From contig CAADGV010000024.1 in NCBI GenBank assembly GCA_900696645.1, forward strand, positions 159,039-223,038: 64,000 nt of DNA. The letters are read 5' to 3'. Shown piece after piece: positions 17,597-25,512 of the stretch; position 1 is the stretch's first letter; every line of letters begins with the position of its first letter. Below the pieces are notes generated by a model. That model was not told where the DNA came from and did not search any database. It saw nothing but the letters and a program-made list of their open reading frames with translations. The stretch is from an uncultured Chlorobiota bacterium (GTDB lineage Bacteria; Bacteroidota; Ignavibacteria; UBA10030; UBA6906). A program made the translations under genes and the position numbers.

Positions 17597-19768
17597 ATGA
17601 CATTCAAACGCTTTCCATTTCCGAACTCAAGAATTCAACGGGTAGTCTTCCTCATTGTGTGGATGGTGTTCATTTTTGTGAGTTCCACCTACTCTCAATG
17701 GATGAGCAGAACGAGCGGAAGTACAGATCCGTTCTCAGCCGTGACAAACGCCGTTGAGGGCCGTTGGTATGCAGTAGGGGCACGAGGGCTCATCGTCTGC
17801 TCGGAAGACGGCGGTGTTACATGGAGCAAGCAATCAAGTGGCACAAACAATTGGCTCAGTTCGGTCAGTTTCGTTGATGAGAATACTGGTTGGATTGCGG
17901 GATGGAATGGAACAATCCTCTCCACCTCCAATGCCGGCGGGAGTTGGCTCAGCCATAAAGGAGTGATATCAAAATCGCTGTACGGCGTCACCTTCTCTGA
18001 CAAGAGAAACGGTACAGTAGCAGGTTTTGAGGGAACGATTCTTCGAACCAAGGATGGTGGCGTAACCTGGGTGGAGCAGTCAAGCGGAACAACGGCAAAC
18101 CTGCGCGACATATTCTTTTCCGATAGCGTCACGGGTGTTGCCGTCGGATCAGAAGGAACGATTCTTCGCACAACCGATGCGGGAGAGACATGGACCCCGC
18201 AGTCATCCGGGAAAACGACGCTGCTACACAAAGTTCGTTATGTCAACACGAGCTTTGGAACTGCGGTCGGCGAAGCGGGGACAATTCTGATCACGACAAA
18301 CGGGGGAGTTGATTGGCAAGAGCGTTCTGCCAACACTACGTCGGATCTTTGGGATGTGTACTTTACAGACGAAAAAACCGGCTTCATCGTAGGCTCTAAA
18401 GGAACACTGTTGAAGTCGACTGACGGCTGTACTACTTGGGCAAATCAGTCAGCCGGAACGGAAAGTGACCTACGTGGTGTATCGTTTGCAACTGCTGCGA
18501 TTGGTGTTGCCGTGGGCGTTCAGGGAACCATCCTCCAGACACTGAACGGAGGGGGTTGCGAGAATTTTCCGTTTCCTCAGAATCTTTCATACGAATACGG
18601 CATTATGCCGCTGCAGCGCAATCACGCGGTTGCTGAAGCATCGTACATAAGTTGGAAAACCAACTATGTGACATCGCAGGGTGCATGCGGTTATCGGAGA
18701 GTCTTGTTCGACGATATGCGTTCAACAACGTCCGAAGGAATCGGATACGGCATGTTGTTGGCTGTTACGTTCGGCGATCAGGCACTCTTTGATGATCTGT
18801 GGTCGTACTACCAGAGATTCCTGAACAAGAGCGGATTCATGGATTGGCATATTAGTGACAGTTGCACAATTTTGGGTTACGGCGGCGCAACCGACGCTGA
18901 CGAAGATGCAGCGTTTGCATTGTTGCTTGCAGACAAGCAGTGGTGCAGCGATGGCAGAATCAACTATCGGGAGGATGCGCGTATTCTGATTGAGCGGATT
19001 TTCAAGCATCAGGTTGAACCGGAGACGTTTGTTCTCAAGCCGGGAAACGGTGCGTGGGGTGGATCGCATCTCCTTAACCCATCGTATTTTGCCCCCGCAT
19101 ATTACCGGGCGTTCGAGGCTGCAACGGGCAATTCAGGTTGGTCGAAGGTCATCGAGAAATGCTATGAAGTCTTGAGAAACGCTGCCCATCCCCAAACCGG
19201 CCTTGTGCCGGACTGGTGCAAGGCAGACGGATCGCCGGGACAAGGACGCGAGAACAATCATTACTATTTCTGGGATGCAACAAGAACGCCGTGGCGTATA
19301 GCCCTCGATTATCTCTGGTATGGGAACGATGAAGCGCGGCAGTTCTGCTTGAAGATTGCCGGATTTGCGCGAACAATCGGCGCAGCAAATATCGCGAACG
19401 GGTATTTGCTTGATGGCAAGCCGATGGGGCCGGAGCGCAACAGCATATTTGTCGGCCCGTTCGGGGCGGTTGCAATGGCAGCGGGCGAAACGTATCAAGC
19501 ATTGTGTGATTCACTGTATCGCGAGAACGTTCTCCGTGAACCTCCGGCTGCGGGGAATTACTACAACTGGAGTCTGCGCACGCTGACCTTGCTTCTCCAA
19601 ACGGGTAATTTCCGCCCTCCTGACCTGTTCCGACGTCCATTGCGGAGTTGCTTGCTGTGTAAAAAATTGCTACAATGTCTGTGGCAATACGCCGTTATAT
19701 ATATCTCTCTGCAACAAAAACCTCCGTTCTTTCACACCCTGCATCGGATTGCAGGTACCGACCTGTGA
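17597..19768 (+). CDS. Ycf48-like beta-propeller fused to a GH8 hydrolase domain; no type IX tail
   Basis: 723 residues. The N-terminal hydrophobic segment (about 14-33) acts as signal or anchor. Residues ~40-320 hold seven repeats of ~45 residues with the pattern GTIL-x-T-x-DGG-x-TW (e.g. EGTILRTKDGGVTW), as in Ycf48/BNR-type seven-bladed propellers. A complete GH8 domain follows directly (~325-680): SEGIGYGMLL, ATDADEDAAFALL and WDATRTPWR. After LLLQTGNF, where both paralogues continue into secretion or Fn3 modules, this protein has ~40 unrelated Leu/Cys-rich residues and stops. The tail looks like non-coding sequence read in frame, so the original C-terminus may have been lost. Confidence 0.85.
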   Translation: MTFKRFPFPNSRIQRVVFLIVWMVFIFVSSTYSQWMSRTSGSTDPFSAVTNAVEGRWYAVGARGLIVCSEDGGVTWSKQSSGTNNWLSSVSFVDENTGWIAGWNGTILSTSNAGGSWLSHKGVISKSLYGVTFSDKRNGTVAGFEGTILRTKDGGVTWVEQSSGTTANLRDIFFSDSVTGVAVGSEGTILRTTDAGETWTPQSSGKTTLLHKVRYVNTSFGTAVGEAGTILITTNGGVDWQERSANTTSDLWDVYFTDEKTGFIVGSKGTLLKSTDGCTTWANQSAGTESDLRGVSFATAAIGVAVGVQGTILQTLNGGGCENFPFPQNLSYEYGIMPLQRNHAVAEASYISWKTNYVTSQGACGYRRVLFDDMRSTTSEGIGYGMLLAVTFGDQALFDDLWSYYQRFLNKSGFMDWHISDSCTILGYGGATDADEDAAFALLLADKQWCSDGRINYREDARILIERIFKHQVEPETFVLKPGNGAWGGSHLLNPSYFAPAYYRAFEAATGNSGWSKVIEKCYEVLRNAAHPQTGLVPDWCKADGSPGQGRENNHYYFWDATRTPWRIALDYLWYGNDEARQFCLKIAGFARTIGAANIANGYLLDGKPMGPERNSIFVGPFGAVAMAAGETYQALCDSLYRENVLREPPAAGNYYNWSLRTLTLLLQTGNFRPPDLFRRPLRSCLLCKKLLQCLWQYAVIYISLQQKPPFFHTLHRIAGTDL

Positions 19769-19910
19769 GTGAAGAGATTTTCAACGTTTCCTCATCTCCA
19801 TTTTCTTTCTCCGTCCTGTATCCACAACCACCCGGCTGATGTAAAGCCCTTGGTACGCCTTTCCCATGCGGGGCATAACGGAAACATGCTTAGCCGAGGA
19901 ATGATCTTTC

Positions 19911-20798
19911 ATGTACAACTCGATTGTCCTTGTAAAACAGGTACCGGATACGACTAACATCTCCGGTCAGGTGATGAAGGAAGACGGAACAGTGAACCGT
20001 TCCAAGCTTCCGGCAATCTTCAATTTTGAAGACAGGGTTGCCCTCGAATTCGCCCTTCAAGTCAAAGACCGGTGCGGCGGCAAAGTAATTGCCGTTACGA
20101 TGGGCCCGCCCCGAGCATCCGATGTTCTCCGGGAATGCCTGTACATGGGAGCCGACGAAGCGTATCTCATAACGGACAGGAAGTTCGCCGGAGCCGATAC
20201 ATTGGCAACGTCGTATGTTCTCAGTGAAGCCATCAAGAAGATCGGTAGCGCCGACCTCATCTTCGCGGGCAGACAAGCCATTGACGGCGACACGGCACAG
20301 GTCGGGCCGCAGACAGCCGAGAAACTCGGCATTCCGCAAATCACGTACGTCGAAGAAATTCTCGACATCAGCGAAAGAACTGTTCGGGTGAAGAAGAAGA
20401 TTGATGGGGGCTATGAGATTCTGGAAAGCCAGCTTCCCGTTCTGCTTACTGTACTCAAGGATGCAGCGGAGCCGCGGCCGTTCAGCGCCAAACGCTTGAT
20501 GGCATACAAGGGGGCAAAATCACTCCTCGAGTTGGAAAAGCTTGCGGAAGGGAACTCACTGCTCTACACTGACAAGCTTGTCTACGAATACAAAAACCGC
20601 TCTCTCTTCATTCCGACTCTCACAGCGGAAGACCTGCATATTGATGTTGCACGATGCGGCATCAAAGGCTCGCCGACAAAGGTGTATGAAGTTGAATCCG
20701 TTGTGCTCACCGGGAGCAAGCCGATGCGTTTTGAGAATTCCAAGGCCGGTATGCTGTCGCTTGTCGATATGTTGATGGAAGATAGAATCCTCGGATGA
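19911..20798 (+). CDS. etfB: Electron transfer flavoprotein beta subunit
   Basis: 295 residues. It has the ETF-beta opening (SIVLVKQVPDTTNISGQVMKEDGTVNR), DRVALEFALQVKD, the conserved IFAGRQAIDGDTAQVGP AMP-binding segment, and PQITYVEEI. It is about 40 residues longer than the usual subunit, with the extra length at the C-terminus. It forms the heterodimer with EtfA that passes electrons from acyl-CoA dehydrogenases to the respiratory quinone pool. Its stop overlaps the etfA start by 4 bp (ATGA). A GAGGAA sequence lies about 10 bp before the ATG. Confidence 0.95.
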   Translation: MYNSIVLVKQVPDTTNISGQVMKEDGTVNRSKLPAIFNFEDRVALEFALQVKDRCGGKVIAVTMGPPRASDVLRECLYMGADEAYLITDRKFAGADTLATSYVLSEAIKKIGSADLIFAGRQAIDGDTAQVGPQTAEKLGIPQITYVEEILDISERTVRVKKKIDGGYEILESQLPVLLTVLKDAAEPRPFSAKRLMAYKGAKSLLELEKLAEGNSLLYTDKLVYEYKNRSLFIPTLTAEDLHIDVARCGIKGSPTKVYEVESVVLTGSKPMRFENSKAGMLSLVDMLMEDRILG

Positions 20799-21823
20799 TG
20801 ACTATGGAAAACTGCACAAATGACGTTTGGGTGTTTGTCGAGCAACGCGACGGAAAACCCGCCGAAGTGAGTTTCGAGCTTCTGAGCAAAGGACGCAAAC
20901 TCGCCGATAGCATGGGAGGGAAGCTGAAGTCGATTGTTCTCGGTGATGATGTGGAAGCAATTGCCGTTGATTCATTCCGGTTTGGTGCCGACGAAGCATA
21001 TCTTGTTTCGCATCCCGAACTCGGACGCTACAAAACGCTGCCCTACGCGAGAGTGTTGAATGAGCTTGTTGGCACACACAATCCGCGCATCGTTCTTTTC
21101 GGGGCTACGATCATAGGGAGGGACCTTGCTCCGCGGATTGCCTCGCATACCCGCAGCGGGCTTACGGCGGATTGTACCGATCTGAGAATTGCCGATGTTA
21201 CATATCTTGGCAAGGAACACAAAAACCTTCTGCTGCAAATCAGGCCGGCGTTCGGCGGAAATATCATTGCCACCATTATCACTCCCGATACACCGACGCA
21301 GATGGCGACTGTCCGTGAAGGAGTAATGGAACTTCACCCGCTTTCGCATCCTCACAAAGTGAAAATAACCCGCATTCCGTATGAGCCGGACGGATTGGAT
21401 CACCTCATCACCATTATCGAACAGCATCGAACGGAGAACAAGGTGAACCTGAAGGGCGCCCCGATTATTGTTGCGGGAGGATACGGGCTTGGAACAAGAG
21501 AGAACTTCCGGCTTGTGCATGAGCTTGCGCATACGATCGGCGGCGAGGTTGCAGGCAGCCGTGCAGCGGTGGATGCCGGTTTCATACCGCATGAACGGCA
21601 GGTCGGGCAAACAGGTGTCACGGTCCGCCCGAAACTGTACATCGCAATCGGTATTTCGGGGGCTATTCAACACAGAGCCGGAATGCAGGAAGCCAAGAAG
21701 ATCATTGCCATCAATACCGACCCCGATGCACCGATTTTCGATGTATCGCATTACGGCATCGTCGGGGATGCGACCGATGTTATCCCGAAATTCATTGAAG
21801 CATTCAAAAGCAGACTGAAGTGA
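20795..21823 (+). CDS. etfA: Electron transfer flavoprotein alpha subunit
   Basis: 342 residues. The N-terminal domain has WVFVEQRDGKPAEVSFELLSKGRKLAD. The C-terminal FAD domain contains IIVAGGYGLGTRENFRLVHEL, GSRAAVDAGFIPHERQVGQTG, LYIAIGISGAIQHRAGM and IIAINTDPDAPIF, all classic EtfA FAD-binding blocks. It is translationally coupled to etfB and followed after 6 bp by an acyl-CoA dehydrogenase. The pair and the dehydrogenase form one operon for fatty-acid or acyl-CoA oxidation. Confidence 0.95.
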   Translation: MMTMENCTNDVWVFVEQRDGKPAEVSFELLSKGRKLADSMGGKLKSIVLGDDVEAIAVDSFRFGADEAYLVSHPELGRYKTLPYARVLNELVGTHNPRIVLFGATIIGRDLAPRIASHTRSGLTADCTDLRIADVTYLGKEHKNLLLQIRPAFGGNIIATIITPDTPTQMATVREGVMELHPLSHPHKVKITRIPYEPDGLDHLITIIEQHRTENKVNLKGAPIIVAGGYGLGTRENFRLVHELAHTIGGEVAGSRAAVDAGFIPHERQVGQTGVTVRPKLYIAIGISGAIQHRAGMQEAKKIIAINTDPDAPIFDVSHYGIVGDATDVIPKFIEAFKSRLK

Positions 21824-21829
21824 GTTACA

Positions 21830-23551
21830 ATGCCGAATTATTTCCTTGACAATCCTGACATCCTTTTTCATTTCAACACGTTTGATCTAAAGGAAGTTGT
21901 TGCCATCACGGAAGACGACTACACGCAGTCGAGAGAGTTTTCGTATGCTCCGACGCAGTATGAAGATGCAATGGGGAACTACAGGAAAGTGCTTGAAGTA
22001 GTGGGCGATCTTGCCGGAAACTTCATTGCTCCGAGAGCAGCCGGGGTTGATCATGAGGGAGCAACATTTGCCAACGGCCGGGTCACATACGCCGAAGGCA
22101 CGCGCAAGAACCTCCGGCAACTCTCGCAAGCGGATTTGATGGGAATGATTCTTCCCCGCAAGTACGGCGGATTGAACTTTCCTTTCACCATTTACATGAT
22201 GACGGTTGAAATGCTTTCACGAGCCGATGCATCGTTGATGAACATCTTCGGATTGCAGGATATCGGCGATACGATTCGCAAGTTCGGGAACGAAGGCCAG
22301 CGGATGGAATTTCTTCCCAAAATCAGCTCGGGAGAACATACCGGCGCAATGGCGCTGACGGAGCCGGATGCAGGTTCCGACTTGCAGGCGGTTAAACTTC
22401 ACGCATATCAGAATGAACAAGGCGCCTGGTTTCTTCGCGGCATGAAGCGTTTCATCACCAACGGCAATGCGCAGGTACTGCTTGTTCTTGCCCGTTCGGA
22501 ACCCGGAACCAAGGACGGCCGGGGCCTGAGCCTGTTCGTGTGCCATCATGACAAAACAGTCAAGATCCGCCGCATTGAGAACAAGTTAGGCATTCACGGC
22601 TCTCCCACATGCGAGTTGCAGTTTAACGACACGCCAGCTCAACTTGTCGGTTCACGACGGTTCGGACTGATTAAGTACGTGCTGGATCTGATGTACCGGG
22701 CGCGCATGGGCGTGTCGGCACAAGCCCTGGGAATTTCACAGGCAGCGTACGAAGAGGCGCTGAAGTATGCTCGTGAACGCAGACAATTCGGGAAAGCGAT
22801 TGCCGATATTCCCGTTATCTCCAACATGCTGATTGATATGCGGGTGACGCTGGAAAGTAATCGTTCGCTGTTCTACAGCACGACACAATGTGTTGATGTA
22901 AAGGAGAAGTTGGAAGACAAGATCGAGAAAATGAAAGGAGAAGGGAAGTCCGTCGCCGAGGAAACCGCAAGGCTCAAACACATCACGAAAGTGGCCAATC
23001 TGCTCACGCCCTTGTCGAAATACATGCTCGCTGAATGCAGCAACAGGATAACGTACGACGCGCTGCAAATTCACGGTGGCACAGGGTACATGAAGGAGTT
23101 TCACGTCGAGCAACTTGCCCGCGATGCGCGCATCACGAATATTTATGAAGGGACTTCGCAACTGCAGATTGTCGCGGCGTCCGGCGGAGTTATCAATGAT
23201 GTGTTAGGGGAGATGTTCGAGGCGAAAGAGAAACGCGAGTATAAGGGGGGGCTTACACGGCTTGCCAACCATCTGAAGGAAATCCGGCGGCTGTTTCTTG
23301 ACAGCTTGAAGTATGTGGTTGACAAGAAGGACACGGGATTCCAGGATGTTGCTGCGAAAGATCTTGTAGAGATGTACGGCTCTCTCTACACCGGCTATCT
23401 GTTGCTGGATGAGGCGGAGATTGAGCCGCGCAAGGTGTTCATCGCAAACCGCTACATCGTCACCGCGCTGGCGCAGGCACGAAGGAACGCCGAGGCAATC
23501 AGGGGAGAGTTGTTCGGAGATTTGCTGCACGCAAGCAAGATTCTGCAATAA
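21830..23551 (+). CDS. Acyl-CoA dehydrogenase
   Basis: 573 residues, longer than the ~380 of short enzymes. An N-terminal extension (1-50) is present and the C-terminal ~130 residues resemble the extra helical domain of long acyl-CoA dehydrogenases. It contains GAMALTEPDAGSDLQAVKL (FAD/substrate contact), a YARERRQFGKAI helix, LQIHGGTGYMKEFHVEQLARDARI, and IYEGTSQLQ with the likely catalytic base Glu440. It oxidises an acyl-CoA to the 2-enoyl-CoA and hands electrons to the co-encoded EtfAB. Chain-length preference cannot be read from the sequence. Confidence 0.93.
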   Translation: MPNYFLDNPDILFHFNTFDLKEVVAITEDDYTQSREFSYAPTQYEDAMGNYRKVLEVVGDLAGNFIAPRAAGVDHEGATFANGRVTYAEGTRKNLRQLSQADLMGMILPRKYGGLNFPFTIYMMTVEMLSRADASLMNIFGLQDIGDTIRKFGNEGQRMEFLPKISSGEHTGAMALTEPDAGSDLQAVKLHAYQNEQGAWFLRGMKRFITNGNAQVLLVLARSEPGTKDGRGLSLFVCHHDKTVKIRRIENKLGIHGSPTCELQFNDTPAQLVGSRRFGLIKYVLDLMYRARMGVSAQALGISQAAYEEALKYARERRQFGKAIADIPVISNMLIDMRVTLESNRSLFYSTTQCVDVKEKLEDKIEKMKGEGKSVAEETARLKHITKVANLLTPLSKYMLAECSNRITYDALQIHGGTGYMKEFHVEQLARDARITNIYEGTSQLQIVAASGGVINDVLGEMFEAKEKREYKGGLTRLANHLKEIRRLFLDSLKYVVDKKDTGFQDVAAKDLVEMYGSLYTGYLLLDEAEIEPRKVFIANRYIVTALAQARRNAEAIRGELFGDLLHASKILQ

Positions 23552-23587
23552 TCAGAAACAATCAGATCATAACGAGGAAACAACATC

Positions 23588-23803
23588 ATGGCAAAGAGGA
23601 CGGCGTACTACTACTATCGCATTTACGATGACAAAGAGCAGTTCAACTACATCCGGAGTACTTTTCAGGAGAAGAAGATCAGGAGTCTTTTGAAGAAATT
23701 CGAAAAAACTCATCAGGAATACTACAACACGGAATTTATTGATTTTCTCAAGAAGCAGGACCCGAAGGCCGAATTGATTGATGTAGCCCCGATTTCATAC
23801 TGA
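23588..23803 (+). CDS. Small conserved-looking basic protein, unknown function
   Basis: 71 residues, rich in Lys and Tyr (AYYYYRIYDDKEQFNYIRST, then KKIRSLLKKFEKTHQEYYNTEFIDFLKKQ). AACGAGGAAACAACATC precedes the ATG, a good Shine-Dalgarno. It lies 36 bp after the acyl-CoA dehydrogenase and is probably the last gene of the etf operon. I do not recognise the family; no cysteines and no membrane segment. Confidence 0.7.
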   Translation: MAKRTAYYYYRIYDDKEQFNYIRSTFQEKKIRSLLKKFEKTHQEYYNTEFIDFLKKQDPKAELIDVAPISY

Positions 23804-23881
23804 GGCGCGATTGGCCCGGCTCCGGGGCTTCTTGATGTGATGGCTTCGGGGGAGGTCTATGTTCGGGCCGTGCCCGCCAAT

Positions 23882-23903
23882 ATCAGGATAGGAATATCCT
23901 GAT
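23882..23903 (-). terminator. Hairpin over the stop codon of the minus-strand zinc-ribbon gene
   Basis: ATCAGGATA (23882-23890) and TATCCTGAT (23895-23903) form a perfect 9-bp stem with a GGAA loop. The minus-strand TGA stop (23885-23883) is part of the stem. There is no T-run after it on either strand. Confidence 0.45.
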
Positions 23904-24134
23904 CAACGCCCGCAGGAAGGGTTTGGCGAATTCGAGCAGAATGATTCCCAACCCTATTCCCAACAATACCACTTGTGTTACTCTCAGCGCTTTTCTTCTT
24001 ACCCTCATTCCCCTCCAGTTGCACTCATGACACCTGAAGTAATGCACCGGCAAAACTGCCCGAATAGCCTTTTCTGATACGGTTTTGCTCCTTGAGCGGT
24101 ACACGCGTGAGCTTTTGCAGGATGGGCATAGCAT
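23883..24134 (-). CDS. Small membrane protein with N-terminal zinc ribbon
   Basis: 83 residues. The N-terminus has a four-Cys zinc ribbon: CPSC at residues 3-6 and CHEC about 30 residues later (YFRCHECNWRGMRVRRK). The C-terminal half is one transmembrane helix (TQVVLLGIGLGIILLEFA) and a short tail. The basic WRGMRVRRKALR segment before the helix suggests the ribbon is cytoplasmic. Function unknown. A promoter candidate lies ~67 bp upstream on the same strand. Confidence 0.75.
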   Translation of the reverse strand: MLCPSCKSSRVYRSRSKTVSEKAIRAVLPVHYFRCHECNWRGMRVRRKALRVTQVVLLGIGLGIILLEFAKPFLRALIRIFLS

Positions 24135-24200
24135 ACAGTCTATTGAGTTTGTTCCCTATCACATGAACTAAAACGGCAAAGAGTTACATACTTGAGTTGC

Positions 24201-24229
24201 ATTGTATCACTTGAATGCACAAGATGCAA
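24201..24229 (-). promoter_or_regulatory. Sigma-70-type promoter for the zinc-ribbon gene (minus strand)
   Basis: On the minus strand: TTGCAT (24229-24224), 17 bp, TACAAT (24206-24201). This predicts a leader of about 60 nt before the ATG at 24134. Confidence 0.45.
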
Positions 24230-24703
24230 GAGACGATGCAAAAACGAGGATGCTGCAAACTGAAGTTTCCGAATTCGTTCAGGGGGGACGAATCGGGAAA
24301 ACAGGGAAGTCATCCCGTGTGCTGAGGACGGCAAGTTCGGAGAGATGTCGGTCGGTTGGCACGTTTCGCGTGTCACCTATGAGCACAGAACATAATTGAC
24401 TTTCACGCATTATTCGGTTACACTAATGCGTTACTCGAACGGACTTTTCGGGCTCTAACTGCAAGTCCGGCATAATCTTAGAGTCAACTGTGTGCTTGCA
24501 CTGACGACACCGGCATCAGGTCGGGCGGGAACTGCCGATGGAGTCAAATGGGGAGAGCGCAATACCATTTCCTTTGTCATTGACGCGACGGTGCTGGAGT
24601 CACGGCGAAGGATGTCTCACAGTACCCCCTCCCACATTGCCCCATCGGATCAAGGCGGCAAAATTTTCCGAATTTACGTTAGTAGGTTGTGACTTCCCCG
24701 GCT
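24230..24703. other. Gene-free intergenic stretch
   Basis: 474 bp without a credible protein gene; frames on both strands lack a ribosome binding site and conserved features. It contains a plus-strand promoter candidate with an overlapping dyad (24396-24431, listed separately) that points at no annotated gene. No riboswitch or tRNA pattern recognised. Confidence 0.45.
24396..24431 (+). promoter_or_regulatory. Orphan promoter with overlapping operator-like dyad
   Basis: TTGACT (24396-24401), 17 bp, TACACT (24419-24424). A perfect inverted repeat ACGCATTA (24405-24412) / TAATGCGT (24424-24431) with an 11-bp centre brackets the -10 box. This is the geometry of a repressor or LysR-type (ATTA-N11-TAAT) site. 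No plus-strand gene follows for more than 1 kb. Confidence 0.4.
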
Positions 24704-25405
24704 TTATTGACCGAGGGAGAGTCGTTTGGCAAGTACGGTTGGCAGGCCTTGGCCCAGAATTGCCTTTGCCGCTCCTTCGACATCATATTCTGACCGGATA
24801 TTCTGATATGTCCACTGTTCCGAGTCGAATATGCCGAAGCTGAGTTGCGGATTGCCATCGCGCGGTTGTCCAACGCTGCCGACATTGACAAGAAAGCGCA
24901 TGTCCTTCTTGAGTGAGAAGGTCTTCAGATTTTCACCGCATACAAAAGGGATGTGTGTGTGGCCGATGAAACACAAAGGCGTTGAAAACGCAGGAAACTG
25001 GTCCCGGGCAAGAGCAAGAGATGAAACGTAGGTCCATTGCCCGGGTTCGAGCGGAGAAGCGTGCGCAAGTGTTGCAGGTTCTTTGGCCGTGGAATAGGGG
25101 AGCGAACTCAGAAAGCTGAGATTATCCGGCGTGAGTACCGAATGAGTCCACTCGGCGGCAATACGGCCGGGCTTCGTGAAGTAGTGGGCAACGGAAGTGT
25201 CGATGGCGGCAAGGTCGTGGTTTCCCAGAACGGTCAGGGTACAACGCTCACGGACAAGCCCGATGCATTCGTTAGGATTGGCACCATACCCGACAATATC
25301 GCCGAGACAATAGACTTCATCAATGCGGGAACGGTCAATAATCGATAACGCCTTGGCAAGTGCCTGAAGATTGGAATGAATATCAGCAACAATAGCGACG
25401 CGCAT
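24704..25405 (-). CDS. Calcineurin-like metallophosphoesterase (YfcE/MJ0936 type)
   Basis: 233 residues from the ATG at 25405 (MRVAIVADIHSN); an upstream extension of 44 residues is not conserved-looking and would run into the BY-kinase leader. Metal-binding motifs appear in order: ADIHSN, GDIVGYGANP, LGNHD, then FIGHTHIPF near the C-terminus, plus NVGSVGQPRDGNP, typical of the small phosphodiesterase group. It probably hydrolyses a phosphodiester or phosphoprotein; the substrate is unknown. It is divergent from the BY-kinase gene across a 107-bp gap. Confidence 0.88.
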   Translation of the reverse strand: MRVAIVADIHSNLQALAKALSIIDRSRIDEVYCLGDIVGYGANPNECIGLVRERCTLTVLGNHDLAAIDTSVAHYFTKPGRIAAEWTHSVLTPDNLSFLSSLPYSTAKEPATLAHASPLEPGQWTYVSSLALARDQFPAFSTPLCFIGHTHIPFVCGENLKTFSLKKDMRFLVNVGSVGQPRDGNPQLSFGIFDSEQWTYQNIRSEYDVEGAAKAILGQGLPTVLAKRLSLGQ

Positions 25406-25512
25406 ATTCGGTAAGTTACTTGTTGGAACGACAAAAGCAAGTGAGGCGTGACTGTACAGAAAAGAATTGTGAACAGAGAAGTATTCGAACGTAATATCAA
25501 GCAAGGTGCAGC

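Noticed and set aside
20972-21871. Long minus-strand frame opposite etfA
   Set aside because: It is a shadow of etfA; the translation has no recognisable motifs and a Cys/Arg/His-rich antisense composition.
24230-24703. c-di-GMP (GEMM) or other riboswitch
   Set aside because: Some GC-rich stems are present but I could not find the conserved core sequences of any riboswitch class I know, and no gene follows in the right orientation.
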